A stretch of 27,254 nucleotides of DNA, taken from positions 1-27,254 of the forward strand of contig NZ_CAMLOV010000064.1 in NCBI RefSeq assembly GCF_946481715.1. The letters run 5' to 3'. The stretch is from an uncultured Mucilaginibacter sp. GTDB taxonomy: Bacteria; Bacteroidota; Bacteroidia; Sphingobacteriales; Sphingobacteriaceae. Under the pieces are notes generated by a model, which had not been told where the DNA came from, made no database searches, and worked only from the letters and a program-made list of their open reading frames with translations. This document shows, one piece after another, positions 16,671 to 25,100 of the stretch. Made by a program: the position numbers and the translations under genes. The first letter of the stretch is position 1. Every line of letters begins with the position of its first letter.

Positions 16671-19466
16671 ATGTCAATCCACCTTAATAGAAAAACCTGG
16701 GCCGTATTACTTTGCGCGCTTTTTGCCAACTGTGTTTCCCAACAAGGATTTGCCCAGGGCGGAGTAAAGCAGGTGCAGTTAAAACAGTTTCAACTTCAAT
16801 CGTCAGCAATAGTAAAAGCCGAAGGTAAAGTGCTTTCCGGATTTGGTTATACTTCCAAAGCAAAATGGTATGCGGTAACGGTACCGTCTACCGTGCTAAC
16901 CGGGCTTGTTGCCAATAATGTATACCCAAGCCCGTACCAGGCTTTAAATAACATGCTGATACCCGATGCATCCGATGAATTCAACAAGCAATACGGGCTC
17001 GAAAAATATAGCCACATCGCCGGTGTTGGCAACCCATGGAAAAAGCCTTACTGGTACCGCACCACTTTTACTGTGCCTGTTAAAGATAAGGGCAAAGTAT
17101 TCCAACTGATATTTAAAGGGATAAATTACCGTGCTGAAGTTTGGCTCAACGGCCAGCGCATTGCAGATTCATCGCAAATGGTAGGTATGTTTGCCGAACA
17201 CTGCCTTAACGTGGGCAAGCAGGTAATGCCCGGTGGTAAAAACGTGCTTGCCGTGAAAATATACCCCTTAGACTATCCGGGCTTGCCATCAAAAGAACAA
17301 CTGGAAGCTTTAGGCCCCTTTTATGATAATGGCGGGCCAACGGGCGATATTGGCAAAAATGTAACCATGCTGTGTTCTGTAGGTTGGGACTGGATGCCTC
17401 CCGTTCGCGATAGGAACATGGGCATCTGGCAGCCGGTATATTTGCGCACAACAGGTGCTGTAACCATTGGCAGGCCAAAATTAGTAACGGATTTGCCCTC
17501 CCTCCCTGATACAGGGAAGGCCACCCTTGCTTTGAATTTATCCTTATCAAATTATAGCGGGATAGCCAGCAAAGGGAAGCTTAATGTATTTATAAGCCCC
17601 GAAAACTTTACCGGCCCTGCGCTTCGCTTTTCTAAAGCGGTAACGGTCCAGGCGGGAGAATCGAAAGAGGTTAGGCTTAATGCTGCGGAAATAAAAGGGT
17701 TTACCATTACTAAGCCAAAACTGTGGTGGCCAAACGGCTACGGCAGGGCCAATTTATACCGCATACGTATGCAGTACAGCAATGCTGGCCGTATTACAGA
17801 TGATACCACTTTTGTTTTCGGCATCCGTACGGTAAGTTCTAAAGCAACCGAAGTAAACGGGTTTACCCGCCGGGAATTTTTCGTGAACGGGCAACGTGTG
17901 CATTTAAATGGTGGCGCATGGGTTCCGGATCTGATGGTCAACCGCGATTCGGCAAGGTACTATGATGAACTGCACCTATGCCGTATGGCAAACGTAAACC
18001 TGGTGCGCATATGGGGCGGCGGCGTTACTCCACCTGATCATTTTTGGAATGCCTGCGATAAATATGGGCTGATGGTATGGTCGGACTTTTGGATCACGGG
18101 CGATACACAAGGGGAATTTAAAGGGTCGCCCGATTGGCCGTTGGAAGGTAATGTGTTTGTAAACAATGTAAAGAGCACTATTTACCGTATCCGTAACCAC
18201 CCAAGCCTGTTGGTGTGGACAGGCGGGAACGAGGGCCATGCCCGCAAAGAATTATACGATGCTATGCGTAATAACATCATCACGCTCGATGGCACCAGGC
18301 CCTTTATCCCAAGCTCATCTGGTTTTGCCAAATTACCGGCTGGCTGGGATAATGCCTGGTCTGATAATAAGCCCACAGGCGTTTACAGCAGTGGCCCCTA
18401 TGCCTGGCAGGACCCCAAGATTTATTACAAATTGGCCGATGCCGGCCGCGACTGGGTTTTTAAAGACGAAACGGGACTGCCTTCGCAACCGCCCTATAAC
18501 ACTTTGGCTAAAAATATCCCCGACACCACCTGGGACGAAAAACTGCCTTTCCCCCTTAACAATATGTGGGGTTACCATGATGCTGCAACCGGGGCTGCCA
18601 AATACGATGAGTATTATAAAGACATGGCTGCCCGTTATGGCAAACCCACCAGCCGGTTGGATTTTTCGAATAAAATGCAATTGATGAATGCCTGCGGCTA
18701 CCAGGGGATATTTGAAGCTGCCGGACATAAATTAACCGAGACAGGCGGTGTAATGCTATGGAAGTTAAACGCTGCCTTCCCCAGCGTGGTATGGCAAATT
18801 TACGATTGGTACCTGCAACCCAATGCGGGCTATTATGCCCTGCAAAATGCGGTAGAGCCCGTCCACATCCAGTTTAACCAGAGCGATTCTACGGTAGCTG
18901 TTATCAACCGCACACACCACGCAACCGGGGCGCTTACCCTCGAAGCCGATATTTATAATATCAACTCAAAATTGCTGGCCCATGCACAGTCAATAACAAC
19001 ATTAACAGATGAGGGGGTGCAAAACAGCTTATCTGTTAAAGAAAAACTAAAAGCGGTTAAGGAATTTTGTTTTATGGTGTTAACGCTTAGGGGCCAGGAT
19101 AAAGCCGTGGTTTCACGCAACACCTACTGGTCTGCCCCCGGCAACGATTACACCGCCCTGAATAAAATGCCCAAAACAGCGCTTGCGGCCAAATTGATAA
19201 AAAGTGAAGCAGGAAAGGACGAACACAGCTGGACTTTGCAAATAACAAACAACAGCGGGCAGATAGCCTTTTTTATCCGCCCGCAACTAATGCTGGGTAA
19301 GGAAGAGGTACGGCCGAGTTACTGGAGCGCGGGCTATTTTACGCTTGCTGCGCACCAAAACACCACCGTTACGGTTAAAGCGCCCGTTTCGCACTTGGGC
19401 GGTAAAACGCCGCTGATAACCATTGAAGGCTGGAACGTAGATAAACAGGTAGTAAATCAAAATTGA
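16671..19466 (+). CDS. Secreted GH2 glycoside hydrolase, beta-mannosidase/exo-beta-glucosaminidase type
   Basis: The 931-residue product has a Sec signal ending GFAQG (about residue 29). The upstream Cys is preceded by Asn, so it is not a lipobox; location is probably periplasmic. GH2 domains follow in order: sugar-binding domain (about 45-240, with VGWDWMPPVRDRNMGIWQPV), Ig-like sandwich (about 245-365), TIM barrel (about 380-700) and C-terminal Ig-like domains. Acid/base E521 sits in VWTGGNEGH and nucleophile E600 in FKDETGLPS, 79 residues apart. GH2 exo-beta-D-glucosaminidases such as CsxA have a similar spacing (72). The N-terminal VRDRNMGIW and these active-site contexts favour the glucosaminidase/mannosidase branch over beta-galactosidase. 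Substrate is inferred. The gene begins 112 bases after the GH-A gene and ends 24 bases from a convergent pseudogene. Confidence 0.88.
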   Translation: MSIHLNRKTWAVLLCALFANCVSQQGFAQGGVKQVQLKQFQLQSSAIVKAEGKVLSGFGYTSKAKWYAVTVPSTVLTGLVANNVYPSPYQALNNMLIPDASDEFNKQYGLEKYSHIAGVGNPWKKPYWYRTTFTVPVKDKGKVFQLIFKGINYRAEVWLNGQRIADSSQMVGMFAEHCLNVGKQVMPGGKNVLAVKIYPLDYPGLPSKEQLEALGPFYDNGGPTGDIGKNVTMLCSVGWDWMPPVRDRNMGIWQPVYLRTTGAVTIGRPKLVTDLPSLPDTGKATLALNLSLSNYSGIASKGKLNVFISPENFTGPALRFSKAVTVQAGESKEVRLNAAEIKGFTITKPKLWWPNGYGRANLYRIRMQYSNAGRITDDTTFVFGIRTVSSKATEVNGFTRREFFVNGQRVHLNGGAWVPDLMVNRDSARYYDELHLCRMANVNLVRIWGGGVTPPDHFWNACDKYGLMVWSDFWITGDTQGEFKGSPDWPLEGNVFVNNVKSTIYRIRNHPSLLVWTGGNEGHARKELYDAMRNNIITLDGTRPFIPSSSGFAKLPAGWDNAWSDNKPTGVYSSGPYAWQDPKIYYKLADAGRDWVFKDETGLPSQPPYNTLAKNIPDTTWDEKLPFPLNNMWGYHDAATGAAKYDEYYKDMAARYGKPTSRLDFSNKMQLMNACGYQGIFEAAGHKLTETGGVMLWKLNAAFPSVVWQIYDWYLQPNAGYYALQNAVEPVHIQFNQSDSTVAVINRTHHATGALTLEADIYNINSKLLAHAQSITTLTDEGVQNSLSVKEKLKAVKEFCFMVLTLRGQDKAVVSRNTYWSAPGNDYTALNKMPKTALAAKLIKSEAGKDEHSWTLQITNNSGQIAFFIRPQLMLGKEEVRPSYWSAGYFTLAAHQNTTVTVKAPVSHLGGKTPLITIEGWNVDKQVVNQN

Positions 19467-19490
19467 TGAAACCGCAGGGCTAAAATGAAC

Positions 19491-20090
19491 TTATAAAAAT
19501 TTCCCGAGGTTTCCGCGGTAAGCCCTTCCCACCGGCACGGGCCTTCCGTTCACTTCGAGCATCTCTGCAGTATAGGCATCGGGCTTGGCGGCCGCTACGA
19601 TAAAAGAGCGGTGGGCCCGGACAAAAAGCGCCTGCGGCAAATGCGCCTCGCTTTCCTGGGTGCCCATCTTGGTTAGGTAGGCTTCCCCGGCCGTGACCAC
19701 CTTGACATATTCCCGCTGGCTTTCGATATACAGGATATCCGAAAAATTGACCCTCACTTTTTTATGCTGTACGTTTAGGAACAAAAATTCTTTTCCGGCC
19801 TCGGGCTTGACCTTATTAACCGCCTGCAGAAAGCGCTCGAAGGAAAAGGGCTTGAGCAGGTAATCTGCGACGTTCAGTTCAAACCCCTCCACCGCGTATT
19901 GATGATAGGCCGTAGTGATGATCACGGTCGGCGGCTGAGCGAGTGTCCGAAGAAAGGCCATGCCCTTTAATTTAGGCAGGTGGATATCCCGGAAGACCAG
20001 GCCGGGCGGGTTGCCCCGCATAAATTCCGAAGCGCTTATGGCCTCTTTAAAAGTAGGCGTGAAAATGGTATTGCAGGCCTCTAGGAGTAC
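19491..20090 (-). pseudogene. 5'-truncated LytTR-family response regulator
   Basis: The minus-strand frame reads from a stop at 20091-20093 into receiver sequence (ACNTIFTPTFKEAISASEFM ... LVFRDIHLPKL), so the coding similarity begins before the first in-frame ATG at 20021. Phospho-acceptor Asp in FRDIHLP, the conserved Lys of DYLLKPFSF and a full LytTR DNA-binding domain (FLNVQHKKVRVNFSDILYIE ... VRAHRSFIV ... VGRAYRGNL) are intact. The first 35-45 residues of a normal 240-250 residue protein, including the acidic pair of the receiver, are missing; they are cut off near 20085. No partner histidine kinase is next to it. It is more GC-rich than the PUL. It could be translated from 20021 as a LytTR domain with half a receiver, but a broken gene is more likely. 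Confidence 0.8.
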
Positions 20091-20202
20091 TTAGAAGTTA
20101 AGACTTTAATCATGTAGCTAGCAAAATAAAGCTTACTTCAGGTTTAGATGGACTATGGTATTGATGATAACTGGTTATCTATCATTGATCGTCGGCGCAT
20201 GA

Positions 20203-20346
20203 GGCAACAAAGATATTCCAAGCAGTCAGATCGCCGCGCTGGCCCCGGAAGAGCGCCGGCGGAACGGGCCGTACCAAAGCCTGGAGGATTTTGCCAGGAG
20301 GCATGCGGCCGAAACGCTGCCGGACAAATTCATGGACTGGCTTTAA
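20203..20346 (+). pseudogene. Unidentified 3' gene fragment
   Basis: Directly after a stop (TGA 20200-20202) a plus-strand frame of 47 codons has strong protein character: GNKDIPSSQIAALAPEERRR, then NGPYQSLEDFARRHAAETLP and DKFMDWL before TAA at 20344-20346. The amphipathic helical C-terminus looks like the end of a real globular protein, but there is no start codon at the beginning of the frame and no upstream coding. I cannot name the family with confidence. It is GC-rich like the LytTR remnant beside it, so both may come from the same lost segment. An overlapping 70-codon frame (20148-20360) looks less protein-like. Confidence 0.45.
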
Positions 20347-20421
20347 AGTCCTCGTCTTAGCATTGGGATTTAACCCTCAATTAAGATAACCTTTTTTTGG
20401 CGACATGTTGTTTAACCACTG

Positions 20422-20441
20422 AAATACAATCAGTTGTATTT
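20422..20441. repeat. 8-4-8 inverted repeat upstream of the secreted-protein operon
   Basis: AAATACAA-TCAG-TTGTATTT is perfect and lies 68-87 bases before the ATG at 20509, in the likely promoter region. It could be an operator for a dimeric repressor or activator. No T-tract follows. The best nearby -7-like sequence (TGTATTTG, inside the right arm) departs from TAnnTTTG by one base. Confidence 0.5.
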
Positions 20442-20508
20442 GGATTTGTGATACCTTATCGCTAATTTACAAAACCAATTACCTGATCTCTCATCTCATT
20501 TTCCATCA

Positions 20509-22167
20509 ATGAAACAGTTGCTTGCGGTAGTATTAATTGCTTTTTCGTTGCAGGCCTTTTCGCAAGACTACCCGGTAAAAATTATTAAAATTTCTTTGCC
20601 AGCCAGCCCGGATGCCAGTACCGCCAACTGGGAAACGGGAAACTCATATAGTATAACCGCCGCCTCGGGTGAAATAACAAAAAATGTACAAGTGAAGCTG
20701 CTGGCTGTTATTAAGCGGGACGGTGCAATAGCCTGCGGTGCGTATAATAGCCTATCTTCCCCAAAAATAAGTTTCGACGCGCCTGTAAAAACCTGGGATG
20801 GAAAAAACCTAAGGGAGCTGTTAGGGGTAGATTGTACCCTACCGCCCGGAAGCTATCAGTTGAGCCTGCAATTTTTTGGCTATAGCGATGGCAAAACCTT
20901 TCCCCTAAGCGAAGAAAAAACAAAGCCGTTTTCAATTAACACCGACAACCCGGGCAACGGCAAAACCGGTGTTAATATCAATATCGGCGGATTTGGGATT
21001 GTGATAGGTGGCGGGCGGAGGCAAACCTCCGCATGCGGCACAATAACCAGTTTTACCAAAGTAGTTTGTACGGGCATGGATGCGCAAACCGGGCTTCCGC
21101 GTTATACGATTACGGTGAAGACGGTAAACAAACCGGTGGATAGGGACCAGGCTTGCACCTTTATTTTAAATACGGTGAAATCCTTAAGCAAAGGTCTTGT
21201 TTTGCCACGCGGGCAGGCCCTGCCGATAAAGATCGCATCGGGCGATAGCGCGGCCTACGCGTTCACCTATACGCCGCCATCGGTGAACGCGGCTGAAGCA
21301 AAATTTAGCGTTACTGGCAACTGGAACGGCGATGCAGGCTTGACCGTAGAGATGAGGCCCAATATAAAATTAACGCCCTGCATTGCCTGCGGATGCGGAA
21401 GCTGGGCTAATTTAACAGTAGGTAACGCCTCCGCTGACACCAGCTCGCAGTTTGAATGCGCTGCCAAAGCACAAATACCCTGGAAATGCGGCCAGCCATT
21501 TGATTTCTCAAGCACTTACCAATGCGCCGCAGCAGCCGAAAAATGCGATGCGGTAACCACCTGGGAAATTCAAAAGGATGGAATCAGCATAAAAACAGGC
21601 AGCGGCACTAATGGTGTTAAGGATAGCTTTACGCCAACAGGAAATGGAATTTATACTTTAACCTTAAGCGCAGCCTGCAACGGGCTAAAGTGCCCGCCGT
21701 GTGTTTACATCATTTTTGTTGAAGGCTGCAACACCATTGTTACCCCTCCTGTAGTTACGCCCGAAGTAAAGATCGTGGTAATAGAACCGCCCGTGATACA
21801 GGTGGTAGTGGAGGCCGGCACATCAAGTGCTAACCATGGAGAAGGCAAATATTATTACGACCTGGATACCGAACCAACTTATACCGTTACTGAAATATTT
21901 GATAAAGTATTGAACGTTCAGTTTACCAACAGTTACGCCTCGGTTGAAAATATAAAGGTTAATATTTATGATAGCGCATCAAGGGTTTTAATGAAGCCCT
22001 CAGCCGCAAAAGGCAATAAAACAATCAGTACCAGCGGGTTAAACCGAATGTCGGTCAACCTTAATGATTATAAACTTGAACCGGGCAGGTTGTACCTTTT
22101 CACGGTCTCAGTTTTTAGCACCCATTACCATTTAAACTTTAAAGTTACCGGCGGCCATGAAAAATAA
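20509..22167 (+). CDS. Secreted cysteine-containing protein of unknown function, partner of the giant downstream protein
   Basis: The 552-residue product begins with a clear signal peptide (MKQLLAVVLIAFSLQAFSQ). Visible parts are a beta-rich N-terminal region (about 20-145), a short Gly-rich linker (GVNINIGGFGIVIGGGRRQ, about 153-172), and a middle region with several cysteines including C291-x-x-C294-x-C296 and a CPPC at 395-398. One stretch (TTWEIQKDGISIKTG ... GIYTLTLSAAC) resembles a PKD/Ig-like fold. A valine-rich linker (PPVVTPEVKIVVIEPP) precedes a C-terminal beta-sandwich-like domain (about 445-552). No catalytic motif is recognised. It overlaps the next gene by 11 bases (22157-22167), which implies translational coupling and a joint function. 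Being an adhesin, chaperone or surface subunit is speculation. An inverted repeat lies in its promoter region. Confidence 0.85.
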   Translation: MKQLLAVVLIAFSLQAFSQDYPVKIIKISLPASPDASTANWETGNSYSITAASGEITKNVQVKLLAVIKRDGAIACGAYNSLSSPKISFDAPVKTWDGKNLRELLGVDCTLPPGSYQLSLQFFGYSDGKTFPLSEEKTKPFSINTDNPGNGKTGVNINIGGFGIVIGGGRRQTSACGTITSFTKVVCTGMDAQTGLPRYTITVKTVNKPVDRDQACTFILNTVKSLSKGLVLPRGQALPIKIASGDSAAYAFTYTPPSVNAAEAKFSVTGNWNGDAGLTVEMRPNIKLTPCIACGCGSWANLTVGNASADTSSQFECAAKAQIPWKCGQPFDFSSTYQCAAAAEKCDAVTTWEIQKDGISIKTGSGTNGVKDSFTPTGNGIYTLTLSAACNGLKCPPCVYIIFVEGCNTIVTPPVVTPEVKIVVIEPPVIQVVVEAGTSSANHGEGKYYYDLDTEPTYTVTEIFDKVLNVQFTNSYASVENIKVNIYDSASRVLMKPSAAKGNKTISTSGLNRMSVNLNDYKLEPGRLYLFTVSVFSTHYHLNFKVTGGHEK

Positions 22168-25100
22168 AATACCCCTGTTATTGCCTTTAATATTGCTTTC
22201 TATCGGGCTAAAAGCGCAAACCGGCGGGCCGGGGCAACCGGAGTTTATGCAATTCCAGCAGGCGGGGACGTCCAATTTGGTTAACCTGCCGTCGGGCACT
22301 TTTTCCTACCAAATCCCATTGTTCAGCATTGGTAATTACCCGGTTAATTTAACTTACCAGGGCGGTATACAGATGGAGGATGTTTCCACGATGGTTGGCC
22401 TGGGCTGGAACCTGAATGTGGGCAGCACCGTCAGGACTTTAAGGGGCATTCCCGATGATTTTAACCTCGATAAAATCATTAAGCAATATTCAGTTAAACC
22501 TAACGAAACATTTGGCGGCAAGGTTGGGGCCGACTTGGAAATCGCCGGGTTACCCCAAAACCTGGGCGTTTCGGTAGGTGCAAGCCTTGGCGTTTTTTAC
22601 AACAATTATAAAGGCTGGGGGCTGGAGCCTTCTTTAAACGGGTCGGTAAGTTTGAGCGCAAAATCGAACGCTGGCGTTGGCGCCGCTGCTTCCCTGGGGA
22701 TGGGCGTTTCGGCCAATTCGCAATCGGGCGTCGATAAATATTTAAGCCCCAGCATCGGGCTTAAACTGGGGAGGGGAAATGACAAGCTGGGCATCTCGTT
22801 AGGGAAAACCTGGTCGGTAAACTCCAATGAGGGCTTAAAAACAAGTATGAATGCCGGGCTAAGCTACGTCCGCACCAGCGATGTTACCCGGAATGGCGTA
22901 CAGGGCGGCTGGAAGGTAAGTGAACGCGGTACCGACCAGAGTTCCATGTCGCTGCTCGGCCTCGCTACCACCTCTTATTTAAATAACTCCTTCCAGCCCG
23001 ACATCGATTATCCTTTCGAGAATACTTCTGGCACCTACTCGGGCACTTTTGGTTTTGACGGCTTTTATGTAGACCCCAATATCCGGGTGGCGGGTTATTT
23101 TTCAAAACAGGCGCTGGCAACCACCTCGCAGGAGTTTCCGGCTTTTGGCGCGATGTATGAAAGTACGCAGGTAAGCGCTAATGCGCTGATGGATTTTAAT
23201 ACAGAAAAAAAGCTGCCCTATTTTATAGGAGAATCTAAAATATTGCCCATCTCTTTTAAAACCCCTGATATATTCAATTTGAACGCCCAGGGCCTGTCCA
23301 TGTCGTTTTCTGTAAGTAAAAATGATATTGGGCTGGTGGGCGATGCTGAAGCTATCATCAACTCAAACGGTATGCAAGGCGGCGCAGAGGTTAATTTGGG
23401 GCAACTGTTTAAAGCCGGGGCAAACTTTGGCACTACAACTTCATTTCAAAGAACCGGCAAATGGAACCCCACTAATCTGGCATTTAAAGCCGGCCAGGAT
23501 GTGATAGGCAGCCAAATCTACCAGCAATTCGCTTTTAAAAATCACGGCGAGATCAACAAATTCGATTATTCAGGTTTTTCCCAGCTTGGCGGTTACAGCC
23601 CTGTTCAATTCAATTTGGCAAATGAATCGGCTATCACCCAGTTTTTGAGCAATGGCAGCCACCTTACAGCAAATGTTATTAATACAAGCCAACAGGTACG
23701 GCAATCAACCATAAGCTATTTAACCGCAAGTGAAGCGGCTGTAATAGGCTTTGACAAACAGCCACCGTATTACAGTTTTGGTGGCAACGCGGCAACACCT
23801 TTGGACAGGCTGTCAGGCTACCGCAAAGGGCACCATCTTTCAGAAATATCGGTGATACAGCCCGATGGAATCAAGTACGTTTTTGGTATCCCGGTTTATA
23901 ATACCACGCAAAAAGAGGTTAGTTTCAATGTCGGCGTAAATGCGGTCATCGACCAGGCTAAAAACCTGGTTAAATATTCGCCAAACCAGGATAATTCAAC
24001 GGCAAATAACAAGGGGATCGACCACCTGTTTGAAGCTACCACCACTCCGGCTTATGTTGCCCAGTTTTTGATCACCGCTGTTTTAAGCCCCGGCTACAGG
24101 GACTTAACCAATGATGGCATTACCGATGATGATTTAGGCAATTATGTAAAATTTAGTTACTATAAAGAAGGCCAGCCCTATAATTGGAGGACGCCCTTTG
24201 CTAAAGACATGGCAACCTACAACAAAGGCTTGCGCAGCGACATCGAGGACGACAAAGGCACATATGTGTATGGCGAAAAAGAGCTTTGGTACGTACGTTC
24301 GGTTGAATCAAAAACGGAGATAGCAGAATTCCACTACAGCAAGCGCGACGATGGTTTCGGCGTGGCTGATGAGAATGGCGGCATTGACCAAACCAAATTT
24401 TTGAGGAAACTGGATTCAATAGTAGTTTATTCCCTGCCCGACCGCAGAAAAAACGGCAATAACGCCACTCCTATAAAAACCATCCATTTCGATTATGGCT
24501 ATTCCCTTTGCAAAAATATCGGTAATGGTATATCCGCAACAACCGGGAAACTTACCTTAAATAAGGTCGGCTTTACCTATGAGCATTCCCGGAAAGGTAT
24601 GCTTACGCCTTATGTTTTTGGGTATGGCAACCGGCCAGGCACGGGCCAAATTAACCCGGATTATAATGCCAGGAGTGTAAACCGCTGGGGCTATTACCAG
24701 GCCAATGGCAATAATTACAGCGATATGTCGGACAGTTCACCTCTGTCCAACATCGATTACCCTTACGCCCTGCAAGACAAAGGGGTAATGGACAACAACG
24801 CCTATGCCTGGAATTTGACCGACGTCACCATACCAGGAAACGGTAAACTGAAAGTAGCTTATGAAGCAAACGATTATGCTTATATACAGGATAAAACTGC
24901 CGGGCAGATGTTCAAGTTAACCGGCCTGGGCGATGCAAATAGTACCAACATCACAGGAAACAAGTTTTACTACCCGTTAGACCCTATTAATCCCCTAAAT
25001 ACCGGCATCAAAGACAGGATATATTTCAAACTGGCGCATCCTATTGACAATACTAATCCGGCTACGGCAAAGCAGAAACTGGGAGCGGCTTATATCAAAG

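Noticed and set aside
20148..20360. 70-codon plus-strand frame overlapping the gene fragment
   Set aside because: Rich in Arg, Pro and Gly in the pattern of an out-of-frame read of GC-rich coding DNA. The frame at 20203-20346 is the protein-like one.
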